A stretch of 30,443 nt of DNA, taken from the IMG/VR virus record IMGVR_UViG_3300044631_001387, positions 1 through 30,443 of that record. One strand, 5' to 3'. Origin of the DNA: a virus. Positions 15,432 to 23,483 of this stretch are shown here, piece by piece; the stretch's first letter is position 1, and each line of letters opens with the position of its first letter. The position numbers and the translations under genes were made by a program. The notes under the pieces are model-generated. The model saw only the letters and a program-made list of their open reading frames with translations, made no database searches and had not been told where the DNA came from.

Positions 15432-16406
15432 ATGAAAAATACAAACTCATTAAATTTGGTTACTAGCAAGGACTTCAACATCAAGGCGTATCTTGATACT
15501 TGTGTAAATCTGCGTCCTAGTTCATTGATTATGGACGATCTCAAGTGGAAGTATATGGTACGTAGTGCTATTCGTGGCAAGAACATTTTGCTTCTTGGAC
15601 CAACTGGTTGTGGTAAGACTCTTGCTGCTCAAACTGTAGCTAAGGCTATCGGTCGTGAAGATAACTTCTTCTATTTTAATTTGGGTGCTACACAAGATGC
15701 TCGCAGTGCTTTGATTGGTAACACTCACTTTGACAAGAAGACTGGTACTTTATTCAAGGAGTCTAGTTTTATCAAGGCTATTCGCACTCCCAACGCCATC
15801 ATTCTACTTGACGAAATTTCTCGTAGTCATCACGACGGTGTTAATATTCTAATGACTGTTCTTGATGATCTCCAGCGTTATCTTCGATTGGATGAAAAGG
15901 ATGATTGTGAAGTTGTTAAAGTTGCTGACGGTGTAACTTTTATTGCTACTGCTAACGTAGGTAATGAATATACCGCTACCCGTGTAATGGATCGTGCTCT
16001 ACTTTCACGTTTTCCTGTTAAGATTGAAGTGACTCCGCTTGATAAGGACGCTGAATTTTCTCTATTAAAGAATCGGTTTAATATTAACTCTAATGAACAG
16101 TTAGACGTTCTAAAGTCTGTTTGTGAAATTGCTGATCATACACGTAAACAGATTAAGCAAGAAGATAGTAAGCTTACCAATTTTATTCCTACACGTAGTA
16201 CTGTTGAAATTGCGGAACTAATTGTTGATGGATTTAATTTGCTTGAAATTGCTGAGACGACCATTTATCCTAACTTTACTGAGGATGGTGGTGTTGACAG
16301 TGAACGTACATATATTCGCCAGTTGGTACAGAAGTATATTAAGGTAGAATCTAAGGAAAAGTTGTTTAATGATCCATTGAACAATAATACTCAGCCTCCT
16401 TTCTAA
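15432..16406 (+). CDS. MoxR/CobS-type AAA+ ATPase
   Basis: This 324-residue AAA+ protein probably remodels a partner using ATP. Walker A is GPTGCGKT (56-63) and Walker B is AIILLDEISRS (D127, E128). A sensor-1 line, VTFIATANVGNEYTATRVMDRALLSRF, carries the Asn and the arginine finger. A helical lid follows with LTNFIPTRSTVEIAELI. It belongs with the MoxR/CobS class that pairs with VWA proteins, and a VWA protein follows 23 bases downstream. Similar genes in marine T4-like phages are often labelled cobS, but nothing here makes a corrin ring. Codon use has more C-ending codons than its neighbours, hinting at strong expression. The promoter carries an inverted repeat. Confidence 0.85.
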   Translation: MKNTNSLNLVTSKDFNIKAYLDTCVNLRPSSLIMDDLKWKYMVRSAIRGKNILLLGPTGCGKTLAAQTVAKAIGREDNFFYFNLGATQDARSALIGNTHFDKKTGTLFKESSFIKAIRTPNAIILLDEISRSHHDGVNILMTVLDDLQRYLRLDEKDDCEVVKVADGVTFIATANVGNEYTATRVMDRALLSRFPVKIEVTPLDKDAEFSLLKNRFNINSNEQLDVLKSVCEIADHTRKQIKQEDSKLTNFIPTRSTVEIAELIVDGFNLLEIAETTIYPNFTEDGGVDSERTYIRQLVQKYIKVESKEKLFNDPLNNNTQPPF

Positions 16407-16429
16407 TAACATATAGAAAATAAATTATT

Positions 16430-18514
16430 ATGAGCAACTACAGTGATTTCTGGTTAAAGGGTAACAATTACGATTGGGATTGGGAAGATGAACTTGATGC
16501 TGCTATTGCGGATGAAGCTAATAACACGTTAAACGATGACGTAGAAGACCGTGTTTCGGAAAACACATCTCGACTGATTCGTATGTCTTCCGCTCGACGT
16601 GCTATTTCTAATTATGTCAGTATTCTGACAAACCAGAACATTCCTGTAGTATTTAATGACAGTGCTGTAAATTGTACTGATGGTAAGGTGGTTTATATCA
16701 GTAGCGATATTACTAAGAAGGATAATTTTGACGTGGCGGTTGGACTAGCATTACACGAAGGCAGTCACGTCAAATATTCTGATTTTGAAATGTTTAAGAC
16801 AGTGTGGATGAATGTTCCCCGTGACATTTATAATTACACTGAAAAGTTGAATATTTCGAAAGATATTGTTGGCAAGACTAGTCAACAGATTCTAAATTAT
16901 GTAGAAGATCGTTATATTGATTATACTGTACATAATAGTGCGCCTGGTTATCGTGGTTATTACGATGCTTTGTATGATGAATACTTTAATAATAAAGTAA
17001 TTTCAGATGCATTGAAAAGCGATTTATATCGTACACCTAGTATCGATTCATATATGTTTCGTATTATCAATCTCACGAATCCTGATACAAGCTTGAAAGC
17101 ATTGCCTGGTTTGTATGACATTGCTTGTGAATTGAATTTGTCAAATATCCGACGTTTGACAACTCCAAAAGATCGTCTAGACATAGCGTATAAGATTTCT
17201 GAAATTGTATTTAAGAATATTACTGAACATAAAACTGATAATGCACAGTCACAACCAACGGATGGAAATGGTGATGGAGATGGTGATTCATCCGCCGTTG
17301 AAGATGATTCATCGAACCCAACTATATTGGGTACTGCTAGTGATGTACTCGGTGGTATGGAGTCTACTGTTACAACTGATAGTAGTGATGTAACTTCCAA
17401 TATTGGATCTGATTCAAATATTAGTAAGTCTAAACAGACTAAGATTGCTAAATCGTTTGATAAACAGAAAGACTTTCTGGCTGGTAAAATCAAAAAGAAG
17501 AAGGTTTCTAGACGTGAGAAGACATTGCTTGATGTACTAGAAAAGAGTAAAATTGATCTAGTACCTGTTGCAAGTGACGTTCTTAAAAATAACGGAATTG
17601 TTGGTAATGTTGAATGTATTCTTGTAAAGAATATGACAAAAGAATTGATCCTCTCAGATGAATTTCCAATGTCTATTGCAAAAGATGACATTGGCGCTCG
17701 TACTATGTTACAGAAGAATGTGGATGACGGCATTGTGTTAGGAGCTAAGTTGGGCCGCCGTCTTCAGATTCGCAATGAAATTAACGTTGATAAGTTTACC
17801 CGTCGTAATATTGGTAAGATTGATAAACGTTTGATGCATGAACTTGGATTTGAAACTGATAGCAATATCTTTTATAATACATTTGTCACTAAATATAAGA
17901 AGATTAACTTTCATATTAGTGTAGATGCTAGTGCTAGTATGCAAGGCAAAAAGTGGAATCGTACAATTAAACTATGTGTTGCACTAGCAAAAGCTACATC
18001 TATGATTGACAATGTGGATCTGACGATTAGTTTTCGTACATCGATGGGTAACAGTCCATACATTGTAGTTGCATATGATTCTAAGGTTGATAAATTTAGT
18101 AAGATAAAGAATATGTTCTCATATCTTTTGCCAACAAATACAACTCCAGAAGGATTATGTTTTGAAGCATTGTTACGATATTTGCCTAAAGCTAGTAACA
18201 ACACGAACAGTTATTTTGTTAATATTAGTGATGGTGAACCATGTTTTAACTACCATAGTACAGGAGGCATTGGGTTTTCATATAACGGCACAACTGCTTT
18301 GAATCATACTCGTACACAAGTAAATAAAATTCGGGAGACTGGATATAACATCATTTCGTATTTTGTAACGGAATATGAGGGATTTGGAGCCGAAACGTTA
18401 CGTGCTAATTTCAGAACAATGTATGGCGCAGACTCTAATTTTATTAACGTAGAGAATCTAAATCAGATTGTTAAGACTATTAATAAAAAGATGATGGATT
18501 CGATTGACATATAA
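16430..18514 (+). CDS. HExxH metallopeptidase-like + VWA domain protein, partner of the MoxR ATPase
   Basis: The protein has 694 residues. The N-terminal part contains ALHEGSHVKYSDF (H109, E110, H113) and, ~45 residues later, LNYVEDRYID with E159. This is the arrangement of a gluzincin-type zinc peptidase. A disordered acidic linker rich in Asp, Gly and Ser lies around residues 265-320. The C-terminal part is a von Willebrand factor A domain with a complete MIDAS: DASAS (499-503), Thr 572 in TNTTPEG and SDGEP (D601). This architecture resembles CobT-like and other VWA proteins that work with MoxR ATPases. The ATPase would act on the VWA protein, which selects or cleaves a target. Whether it is proteolytic, and against which protein, is unknown. 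It shares an operon with the ATPase. Confidence 0.75.
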   Translation: MSNYSDFWLKGNNYDWDWEDELDAAIADEANNTLNDDVEDRVSENTSRLIRMSSARRAISNYVSILTNQNIPVVFNDSAVNCTDGKVVYISSDITKKDNFDVAVGLALHEGSHVKYSDFEMFKTVWMNVPRDIYNYTEKLNISKDIVGKTSQQILNYVEDRYIDYTVHNSAPGYRGYYDALYDEYFNNKVISDALKSDLYRTPSIDSYMFRIINLTNPDTSLKALPGLYDIACELNLSNIRRLTTPKDRLDIAYKISEIVFKNITEHKTDNAQSQPTDGNGDGDGDSSAVEDDSSNPTILGTASDVLGGMESTVTTDSSDVTSNIGSDSNISKSKQTKIAKSFDKQKDFLAGKIKKKKVSRREKTLLDVLEKSKIDLVPVASDVLKNNGIVGNVECILVKNMTKELILSDEFPMSIAKDDIGARTMLQKNVDDGIVLGAKLGRRLQIRNEINVDKFTRRNIGKIDKRLMHELGFETDSNIFYNTFVTKYKKINFHISVDASASMQGKKWNRTIKLCVALAKATSMIDNVDLTISFRTSMGNSPYIVVAYDSKVDKFSKIKNMFSYLLPTNTTPEGLCFEALLRYLPKASNNTNSYFVNISDGEPCFNYHSTGGIGFSYNGTTALNHTRTQVNKIRETGYNIISYFVTEYEGFGAETLRANFRTMYGADSNFINVENLNQIVKTINKKMMDSIDI

Positions 18515-18531
18515 TTTAAAGATGATATAAT
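18504..18531 (+). promoter_or_regulatory. consensus sigma70 promoter
   Basis: TTGACA at 18504-18509, a 16-base spacer and TATAAT at 18526-18531, with TGA just before the -10. Both hexamers are exact consensus. The -35 lies inside the last codons of the VWA gene. It drives the small gene at 18579, which also has a strong Shine-Dalgarno sequence, AGAAAGGA (18565-18572). Confidence 0.8.
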
Positions 18532-18578
18532 ATATTAACGGTTAAATTTATAACAACATAAACAAGAAAGGATAAAGT

Positions 18579-18962
18579 ATGAAAAAAACAGATCGTAAGA
18601 ATAAGACAAATCAAACAATAAACTGGCCCTCAAACATCTTTACTATTAAAGAGTTGAATGCGCAGAATCCAGATTTCGTAGAGATTACACTACGAACCCG
18701 TATGAAGAAATCGATGGATAGTGGGGAAATCACTGATATTGGAGTTCTACATAATGGTAAGGGGCGACCAACGTTGGTATTTGTATATGGTACTGCTACC
18801 AATGAACATATTGAAGAAGCGAAGAGTCGTCAGGTCATCTTGAAGGACGTTTCGAATGTCAATGTAATTAAAATCACAAATACGCCAACAACAGTTGATA
18901 TTTTTGATCGAAAGAGTGTTGAAACTCGTATCAATGTACAAAACAATACTGTTAATGCCTAA
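18579..18962 (+). CDS. small basic protein, possibly a winged-helix DNA-binding protein
   Basis: This 127-residue protein has a Lys/Arg/Asn-rich start. A segment at about 20-71 then reads like a winged helix: FTIKELNAQNP (helix), FVEITLRTRMKKSMDSGEI (recognition helix region) and HNGKGRPTLVFVYG (wing, with the G-x-GRP line common in such wings). The remainder is beta-rich. It has a perfect-consensus promoter, an optimal Shine-Dalgarno sequence six bases from the ATG and a strong terminator, so it is probably abundant and made alone. A phage transcription regulator or DNA-coating protein would fit. The winged-helix reading is my pattern recognition and not certain. The upstream leader has GTTA-AATTTA-TAAC, a small inverted repeat that could be its own site. 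Confidence 0.6.
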   Translation: MKKTDRKNKTNQTINWPSNIFTIKELNAQNPDFVEITLRTRMKKSMDSGEITDIGVLHNGKGRPTLVFVYGTATNEHIEEAKSRQVILKDVSNVNVIKITNTPTTVDIFDRKSVETRINVQNNTVNA

Positions 18963-19204
18963 GGCTTAGGAACATACGACCAGAGCGGATTGTACTTAAG
19001 CAATCCGCTTTTTTCTTTTGTGTAGTAATTGATAATAGCTTTTGGCGCTTTTTCTTTTATTGTACGTATGTATGATGCTGTCATGTTCCAACTACCATAA
19101 TAAAGTGGTTCATCCATTTCGCTGTCTAAAATTAAAAATGTAGTGGATGTTATTTCAAATATATAAAATGTTTTATCTTTTAGATTGATTTTTTTAAATG
19201 CCAT
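18959..19204 (-). CDS. small protein of unknown function on the opposite strand
   Basis: This 81-residue protein (MAFKKINLKDKTFYIFEITSTT at its start) alternates strands and short helices. It has no membrane segment and no cysteine. The amino acid make-up is sensible for a real small domain. Its stop overlaps the stop of the + strand gene, and its last ~15 codons are read through the terminator hairpin of that gene. Its start is 18 bases from the divergent start at 19223. It is the only minus-strand gene amid + strand genes in this half. No convincing promoter or Shine-Dalgarno sequence is visible, so it may be a chance frame. Confidence 0.45.
   Translation of the reverse strand: MAFKKINLKDKTFYIFEITSTTFLILDSEMDEPLYYGSWNMTASYIRTIKEKAPKAIINYYTKEKSGLLKYNPLWSYVPKP
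18984..19018 (+). terminator. Rho-independent terminator after the winged-helix-like gene
   Basis: AGCGGATTG (18984-18992), an eight-base loop and CAATCCGCT (19001-19009), followed by TTTTTCTTTT. A strong nine-base stem. Confidence 0.9.
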
Positions 19205-19212
19205 GGTAGTAT
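19185..19212 (+). promoter_or_regulatory. promoter of the DUF4338 gene
   Basis: TTGATT at 19185-19190, a 16-base spacer and TAGTAT at 19207-19212 with TGG just before. The predicted start point is near 19219, four bases before the ATG at 19223, so the mRNA would have almost no leader. A TATAAATA overlapping the ATG is an alternative signal. Confidence 0.4.
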
Positions 19213-19222
19213 AGTTATAAAT

Positions 19223-20407
19223 ATGGATGCACTACAAGAATATTTTGGGATCGAATCATTTGACTTTGAAACTAATAAAAAGAAACTAGTTGACAATCTC
19301 AACTATTTAAAAGCCATGACGGTTGAGGAACAGACATTTTATAAGAAATGGCAAGAGATACAATCATATAATGGATCTGTCAATAAGTTAAATGAAGTAA
19401 AAGCCAAAATTTGGTCTCCAACCGATTTTAATGATGAAAAGTTAACCATCAGTGAAATAGAAAAATGTAATCCAACTTTGGTTCATGTTACTTCTAAACG
19501 AGACAATGATGATTGGACTTTAATTCGTGTTTTTGGTCACACAATGACATTTGATCAAACTCCTGGGAGATTCATAAAGTTTCTTGTTACAGATGGAGAT
19601 AAAGATAATCCCCGTTATATTGGAGCTATCAGTGTATCCAGTGATGTAATTGCTATTACTGATCGGGACGATTATTTGGGATGGACCACAACTGATAAAA
19701 TGGAAAACAAACGATTGGCGCATAGTGCAATTGGTAGTTGTATTATGAGTACGCAACCGATTGGTTATAATTTTCTAGGTGGTAAGTTAGTTGCAGCTAT
19801 GATTACTACATCAACTGTACGTGATCTTTGGAAACAGTTATACGGTCAAATTCTTGTGGGTATGACAACTACAAGTTTATATGGTAGTTATAGTATGTAT
19901 AACAGTTTAAAATGGTGGCATAAGTGTGGATCTAGTGCTGGTAAAATTTCAATTAAACCAGATGAAGATATCTATAAAGTATGGCAAGAATGGGTAAAAG
20001 ATAATTGTACTGAAAAGTATGATAAAGCTATGACTCAACGTGAAGGTGTGTCTGGTCCTGTAACGGGAGCTAAAAGTAGGGTACTAAGTATGATTTTTAG
20101 TAAATGTGATATTAAACAAAGTCATTACCAACACGGATATGAACGTGGGGTATATTACAGTTGTTTTTATGAAAATACTAAAGATTATCTACAAAGCAAG
20201 ATTAATGATGATAAATTAATCATGAAAGACTTGTTTAAACGTGATACTCAAGCTGTTTGTGAGTGGTGGCGACCCAAAGCCATAGAACGATATAAAAAGC
20301 TAAAGAGTGAATCAAATTTAAAGACTAACATACATTTCTATAACCAAATGATTGGTATGTCTTACGAAGAAGCTAAATCTGTTTACTTTCATGAAGTCGG
20401 TAGATAA
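19223..20407 (+). CDS. DUF4338 (DruA-like) domain protein
   Basis: This 394-residue protein has a central region that follows the DUF4338 family line as I know it. RFIKFLVTDGD and YIGAISVSSDVIAI (about 117-145) come first, then DRDDYLGWTTTDK (148-159) and an SAIGSCIM block. GYNFLGGKLVAAM (181-193), LYGQILVGMTTTSLYGSYSMYNSLKWW (207-232) and VYYSCFYENTKDYL follow. Homologues include DruA of the Druantia anti-phage system, and stand-alone copies occur in phages. The N-terminal ~90 residues are helical and unassigned. The biochemical activity of the family is not established. It is transcribed from its own promoter, apart from the neighbouring structural genes. The family call is from memory of conserved blocks. 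Confidence 0.5.
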   Translation: MDALQEYFGIESFDFETNKKKLVDNLNYLKAMTVEEQTFYKKWQEIQSYNGSVNKLNEVKAKIWSPTDFNDEKLTISEIEKCNPTLVHVTSKRDNDDWTLIRVFGHTMTFDQTPGRFIKFLVTDGDKDNPRYIGAISVSSDVIAITDRDDYLGWTTTDKMENKRLAHSAIGSCIMSTQPIGYNFLGGKLVAAMITTSTVRDLWKQLYGQILVGMTTTSLYGSYSMYNSLKWWHKCGSSAGKISIKPDEDIYKVWQEWVKDNCTEKYDKAMTQREGVSGPVTGAKSRVLSMIFSKCDIKQSHYQHGYERGVYYSCFYENTKDYLQSKINDDKLIMKDLFKRDTQAVCEWWRPKAIERYKKLKSESNLKTNIHFYNQMIGMSYEEAKSVYFHEVGR

Positions 20408-20447
20408 TTAGGATTATAAATCGTATAGTTGATATTTATAATTAACT

Positions 20448-21761
20448 ATGGGATTTACATACATTGATACATTAACAGGTTCTTTGGAAGCTGATAATAA
20501 ACCGGCTATTAAAATGGACGTTCCAATTGCGAATGATTCATCTGCCGCTGGTACACACTATTTTGAACTTCAATATGATGGTGATGCAATTTTTTATATA
20601 ACTAAAGAGGGATATGTACATGGCAATCAATTCGTTGGTCCTGTTGTGGGCACAACATCAACGTCTTCGTATTTGTTACAAACTAACCAGAATAGTACAA
20701 AAGGAGTTGGTTTTTTTGACGGTACAAGATTAAAAAGTGCAAATGGATTATTATTCGACAATAATACAAATGGAGTTAAATCATTAAGCATTTCTTCATC
20801 TTTATCATCTAATTATTTAAATATCGCAAGTCGTGGTGGTACTAATTTTAGTCAGGCCGGAATTAGTCTGTTTAATTTAAATAGTTCTGAAGCTTTCCCA
20901 AATCGTGACGGATGGAATATTTACTCTAATAAAAGTGGTAGTTTAACATTTACAATGCCGATTGGATCATACGAAATTTCTAGTTCAGGCGTTATATCTC
21001 GCGCGGCAGCTAATGAGGCCATTATTTATGGTATGGTACAAAGAAGAAACGGTTTCTATTTTTGGCCATATATGGCTAATAATACGCCAGCTAGAGATGG
21101 TGCGATTGGTATAGGTGTACACCCGCCAAATGAACCAACCGGATCGTTTAGCAAGTATTTAAGAGCCAAACTACAAATAAATATGTTTAGTGGTAGTGGT
21201 GAAGGACCATGGAGTCCCCAAGCAACTGTTGAAAATAGATCCACAGCTATATTGGTCAATTATGGATCAGGCAGTGCTAATACTGGCATGACCCCTACAT
21301 TTTATGTTTCTGCAAGTGGAAAGACTTATATTGGTGGTCCGTTGCAAATAAACGGTGGAGTAAGATTAAATAGTCCCTCATATTTACCAATAACCACACG
21401 TGGTCAATCCGTGAGTATAAATGCTTCAAATGTAAACACTCAATTTATACAATTATCGAACCATGGTACTGCGTCTATTACAATGAGTACAGGTCAGCCA
21501 TTGAATGTAGTGGTAAATCAAGCAGCGGCGACACACTATACTGCTTCGTTATTATTTAAAGGAGCTACTTTAAGTGGATCTGTTTATTCATCTCCAATTG
21601 TTTGGAGAAATGGTACTCAACCGAAGATAATTACTGGTTCTGCAAATAGAGCTGACTTTTTTACATTTGTAGGTGTAAATACATCTACGCTTGGACCTAA
21701 AGGAGCGGGTGCTGTAAATTATATGGTTATATATGGTACATCAGTTCAAAATATGTATTAA
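20448..21761 (+). CDS. phage fibre-like structural protein
   Basis: The 437 residues are rich in Ser, Thr, Gly and Asn with short beta repeats, no cysteines and no long helix, as in tail or head fibres. The start MGFTYIDTLTGSLEADNKPAIKM is a typical short attachment-type N-terminus. FELQYDGDAIFYITKEGYVHG resembles the 'f-x-i-d-x-x-G-x-v-x-g' line found at shaft starts. TFYVSASGKTYIGGPLQINGG is a second such line. The end (KGAGAVNYMVIYGT) looks like a beta-sandwich tip. It may bind host surface or decorate the virion. There is no Shine-Dalgarno sequence. TATAAT lies at 20437-20442 without a good -35. The Ig-domain gene follows after three bases. Confidence 0.65.
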   Translation: MGFTYIDTLTGSLEADNKPAIKMDVPIANDSSAAGTHYFELQYDGDAIFYITKEGYVHGNQFVGPVVGTTSTSSYLLQTNQNSTKGVGFFDGTRLKSANGLLFDNNTNGVKSLSISSSLSSNYLNIASRGGTNFSQAGISLFNLNSSEAFPNRDGWNIYSNKSGSLTFTMPIGSYEISSSGVISRAAANEAIIYGMVQRRNGFYFWPYMANNTPARDGAIGIGVHPPNEPTGSFSKYLRAKLQINMFSGSGEGPWSPQATVENRSTAILVNYGSGSANTGMTPTFYVSASGKTYIGGPLQINGGVRLNSPSYLPITTRGQSVSINASNVNTQFIQLSNHGTASITMSTGQPLNVVVNQAAATHYTASLLFKGATLSGSVYSSPIVWRNGTQPKIITGSANRADFFTFVGVNTSTLGPKGAGAVNYMVIYGTSVQNMY

Positions 21762-21764
21762 TTT

Positions 21765-22517
21765 ATGATAGCTGCAGCTTTTTGGCAAACTAATAATACC
21801 GGTGGAGGTACTTCAGCAGGTGTTGCGCCTGTAATAACTAATAATATTACGAGTTCAATCGTAAATACTTTTCCCACGACAATTACAGTTACAGTGTTAG
21901 GAATTCCAACGCCGGTTTTTTCATGGACTAAAGATGGAGTTCCAATTGGTGGGGAGACTGGAACGTCGATTACTGTAAACGGAGTAGGATCATATGTAGT
22001 TACTGTCACTAATCCAAGTGGAACAGTTACTAGCGGCACATCGGTGATTTATTACAGTCCCGATCCTATATTTCACGTGCGATTTATATACTATAATGCG
22101 AGTACATGTAATTTATCATACGTTGAAAACCCGGTTATAAACGGTTATGTAGATTTGAGTGATCCACCGTCATTTATCGCACAGCAGAATGGAAATTATA
22201 ATGTTCAAACACCTAATGCTACTGTTAATTATACACTAAATGATACTGTTATGACAACTACATTTAGAGATAATTGTGTAAATGATATTTATATCTCCGA
22301 TACAACTCAGGTATTTTCTTTAACTAGATATTATTATAATTCATTCTATAATGATGAAACCGAATTATATGAATGTAAAGATCCAGTTGAAATTGGAACG
22401 ACGAACCGAGTAGTTGGTCTAAATGATTTAGCGGGATCTATAAAAACACAATTTTTAGCCGATCCTACTAAAGGATCATCAGGAAATCCATTTACACACA
22501 CGATTTCCGATTCCTAA
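21765..22517 (+). CDS. Ig-like domain structural protein
   Basis: This 250-residue protein has an immunoglobulin-like fold at about residues 22-97. It shows APVITNNI, then a strand ending in VFSWTKDGVPIGG (the conserved Trp), then GSYVVTVTNPSGTVTS (the Tyr corner). The usual Cys pair is absent, as in many phage Ig domains. The C-terminal ~150 residues hold several Tyr/Asn-rich strands and two Cys-containing lines (NASTCNLSYV, RDNCVNDIYI). Ig domains on phages are thought to give weak binding to carbohydrate or mucus. It starts three bases after the fibre gene, so the two probably form one receptor-binding or decoration unit. The exact virion site is unknown. Confidence 0.65.
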   Translation: MIAAAFWQTNNTGGGTSAGVAPVITNNITSSIVNTFPTTITVTVLGIPTPVFSWTKDGVPIGGETGTSITVNGVGSYVVTVTNPSGTVTSGTSVIYYSPDPIFHVRFIYYNASTCNLSYVENPVINGYVDLSDPPSFIAQQNGNYNVQTPNATVNYTLNDTVMTTTFRDNCVNDIYISDTTQVFSLTRYYYNSFYNDETELYECKDPVEIGTTNRVVGLNDLAGSIKTQFLADPTKGSSGNPFTHTISDS

Positions 22518-22524
22518 TTTTTAA

Positions 22525-22553
22525 TTGACATTTTATAAAATGTATGGTACATT
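22525..22553 (+). promoter_or_regulatory. promoter of the UV endonuclease gene with palindromic spacer
   Basis: TTGACA at 22525-22530, 17 bases and TACATT at 22548-22553 with TGG before it. The spacer holds a perfect 16-bp palindrome, ACATTTTATAAAATGT (22528-22543). The predicted start point falls at about 22560, next to the ATG at 22561, so the mRNA should be leaderless. Confidence 0.6.
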
Positions 22554-22560
22554 GAAGTGA

Positions 22561-23472
22561 ATGAATAAATCTCTATGTTGCATTTCACTAAAATTACAAA
22601 AACAAAAAATTCGAGCTTCGACAATGACGAAGACTCGGTTTCTTGCGTTGGAACGTAAAAATGCAGAACAAATCGTAGCTGATCGTACTCTTAACAATGT
22701 AGTTGTCACACGTAAAACTTTGGAGTACTGTGCTTTGTACAAGTGGAATTATCGAATTAGCAGCGGTATGATGCCATTGGAAACTCTTCCAGAAGCTAAT
22801 TTGTCAATTGAAACCACTTACAATTATGCAAAGATCAAACAAGAATTTAATTTGTGTGATACTGTTATCAAGAAAAACAAAATTAGGTGTAGCACACATC
22901 CAGATCAATTTGTTGTTCCGGCAAGTGCAACTAAATCCGTAGTCGAAAAATCTATTGTTGAATTAAAATCACATGGAAAAATGATGGATGCTATGGGATT
23001 ACCTCAAACATATGAGTCTCCCATTAATATTCATATGAATATTTATAAAGGTAGTACTAAAGAAATTGCTAAACGGTTTGTTGATGTATACAATGATTTG
23101 CCTATTAATGTAAAGTCTCGATTGGTACTTGAGAATGAAGACAAGCCAAATAGTTGGAAGGTAGAAGAGTTGTATGAATTAATTTATTCAAACACTGGTA
23201 TTCCTATCACGTATGATAATCTTCATTTTCGTTGTAACCCAGGCAAATTATCTGCTAAAGAAGCGGTAAAGTTGTGTATGTCCACGTGGGGCAAGTATCG
23301 TCCATTATTTCATTTTAGCGATAACGATCTTACCAACAAAAATCCACGTGCGCATAGTGATTATGTTCGTAGTATTCCCGAAGAATATGTAGATCTTGAT
23401 GTTGATTTTGAATTTGAGTTCAAAGCAAAGGACTATGCTCTTGATCGATTCGAAAAAGAATTTAAAAAATAA
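22561..23472 (+). CDS. uvsE: UV damage endonuclease (UvdE/UvsE family)
   Basis: This TIM-barrel endonuclease nicks DNA 5' to UV photoproducts without a glycosylase step. The N-terminus, SLCCISLKLQKQKIRASTMTKTRFL, matches the family opening. YKWNYRISSGMMPL is the early conserved strand. STHPDQFVVPAS carries the metal-binding His, followed by INIHMNIYKG, LVLENEDKP (Glu), TYDNLHFRCNP (Asp/His) and FHFSDN. HSDYV, with a further His/Asp, closes the set. The length of 303 residues is typical. These blocks place the metal ligands in the expected order. The start codon abuts the promoter. Such a gene protects phage DNA from sunlight and suits an aquatic phage. Confidence 0.88.
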   Translation: MNKSLCCISLKLQKQKIRASTMTKTRFLALERKNAEQIVADRTLNNVVVTRKTLEYCALYKWNYRISSGMMPLETLPEANLSIETTYNYAKIKQEFNLCDTVIKKNKIRCSTHPDQFVVPASATKSVVEKSIVELKSHGKMMDAMGLPQTYESPINIHMNIYKGSTKEIAKRFVDVYNDLPINVKSRLVLENEDKPNSWKVEELYELIYSNTGIPITYDNLHFRCNPGKLSAKEAVKLCMSTWGKYRPLFHFSDNDLTNKNPRAHSDYVRSIPEEYVDLDVDFEFEFKAKDYALDRFEKEFKK

Positions 23473-23483
23473 TTAAAAAGTTG

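Noticed and set aside
15071-15586. 171-residue frame on the minus strand
   Set aside because: It is the mirror of the tandem repeats plus terminator and promoter; its Trp/Leu/Asn repeats are an artefact of the opposite coding strand.
16960-17733. 257-residue frame on the minus strand
   Set aside because: It lies wholly inside the HExxH/VWA gene and has the Ser/Leu/Phe-rich composition of an antisense shadow.
15432-18514. Cobaltochelatase CobS/CobT and a role in cobalamin synthesis
   Set aside because: No CobN or any corrin-pathway gene is present, and the VWA partner has an HExxH peptidase-like N-terminus; the AAA/VWA resemblance alone does not support that pathway.
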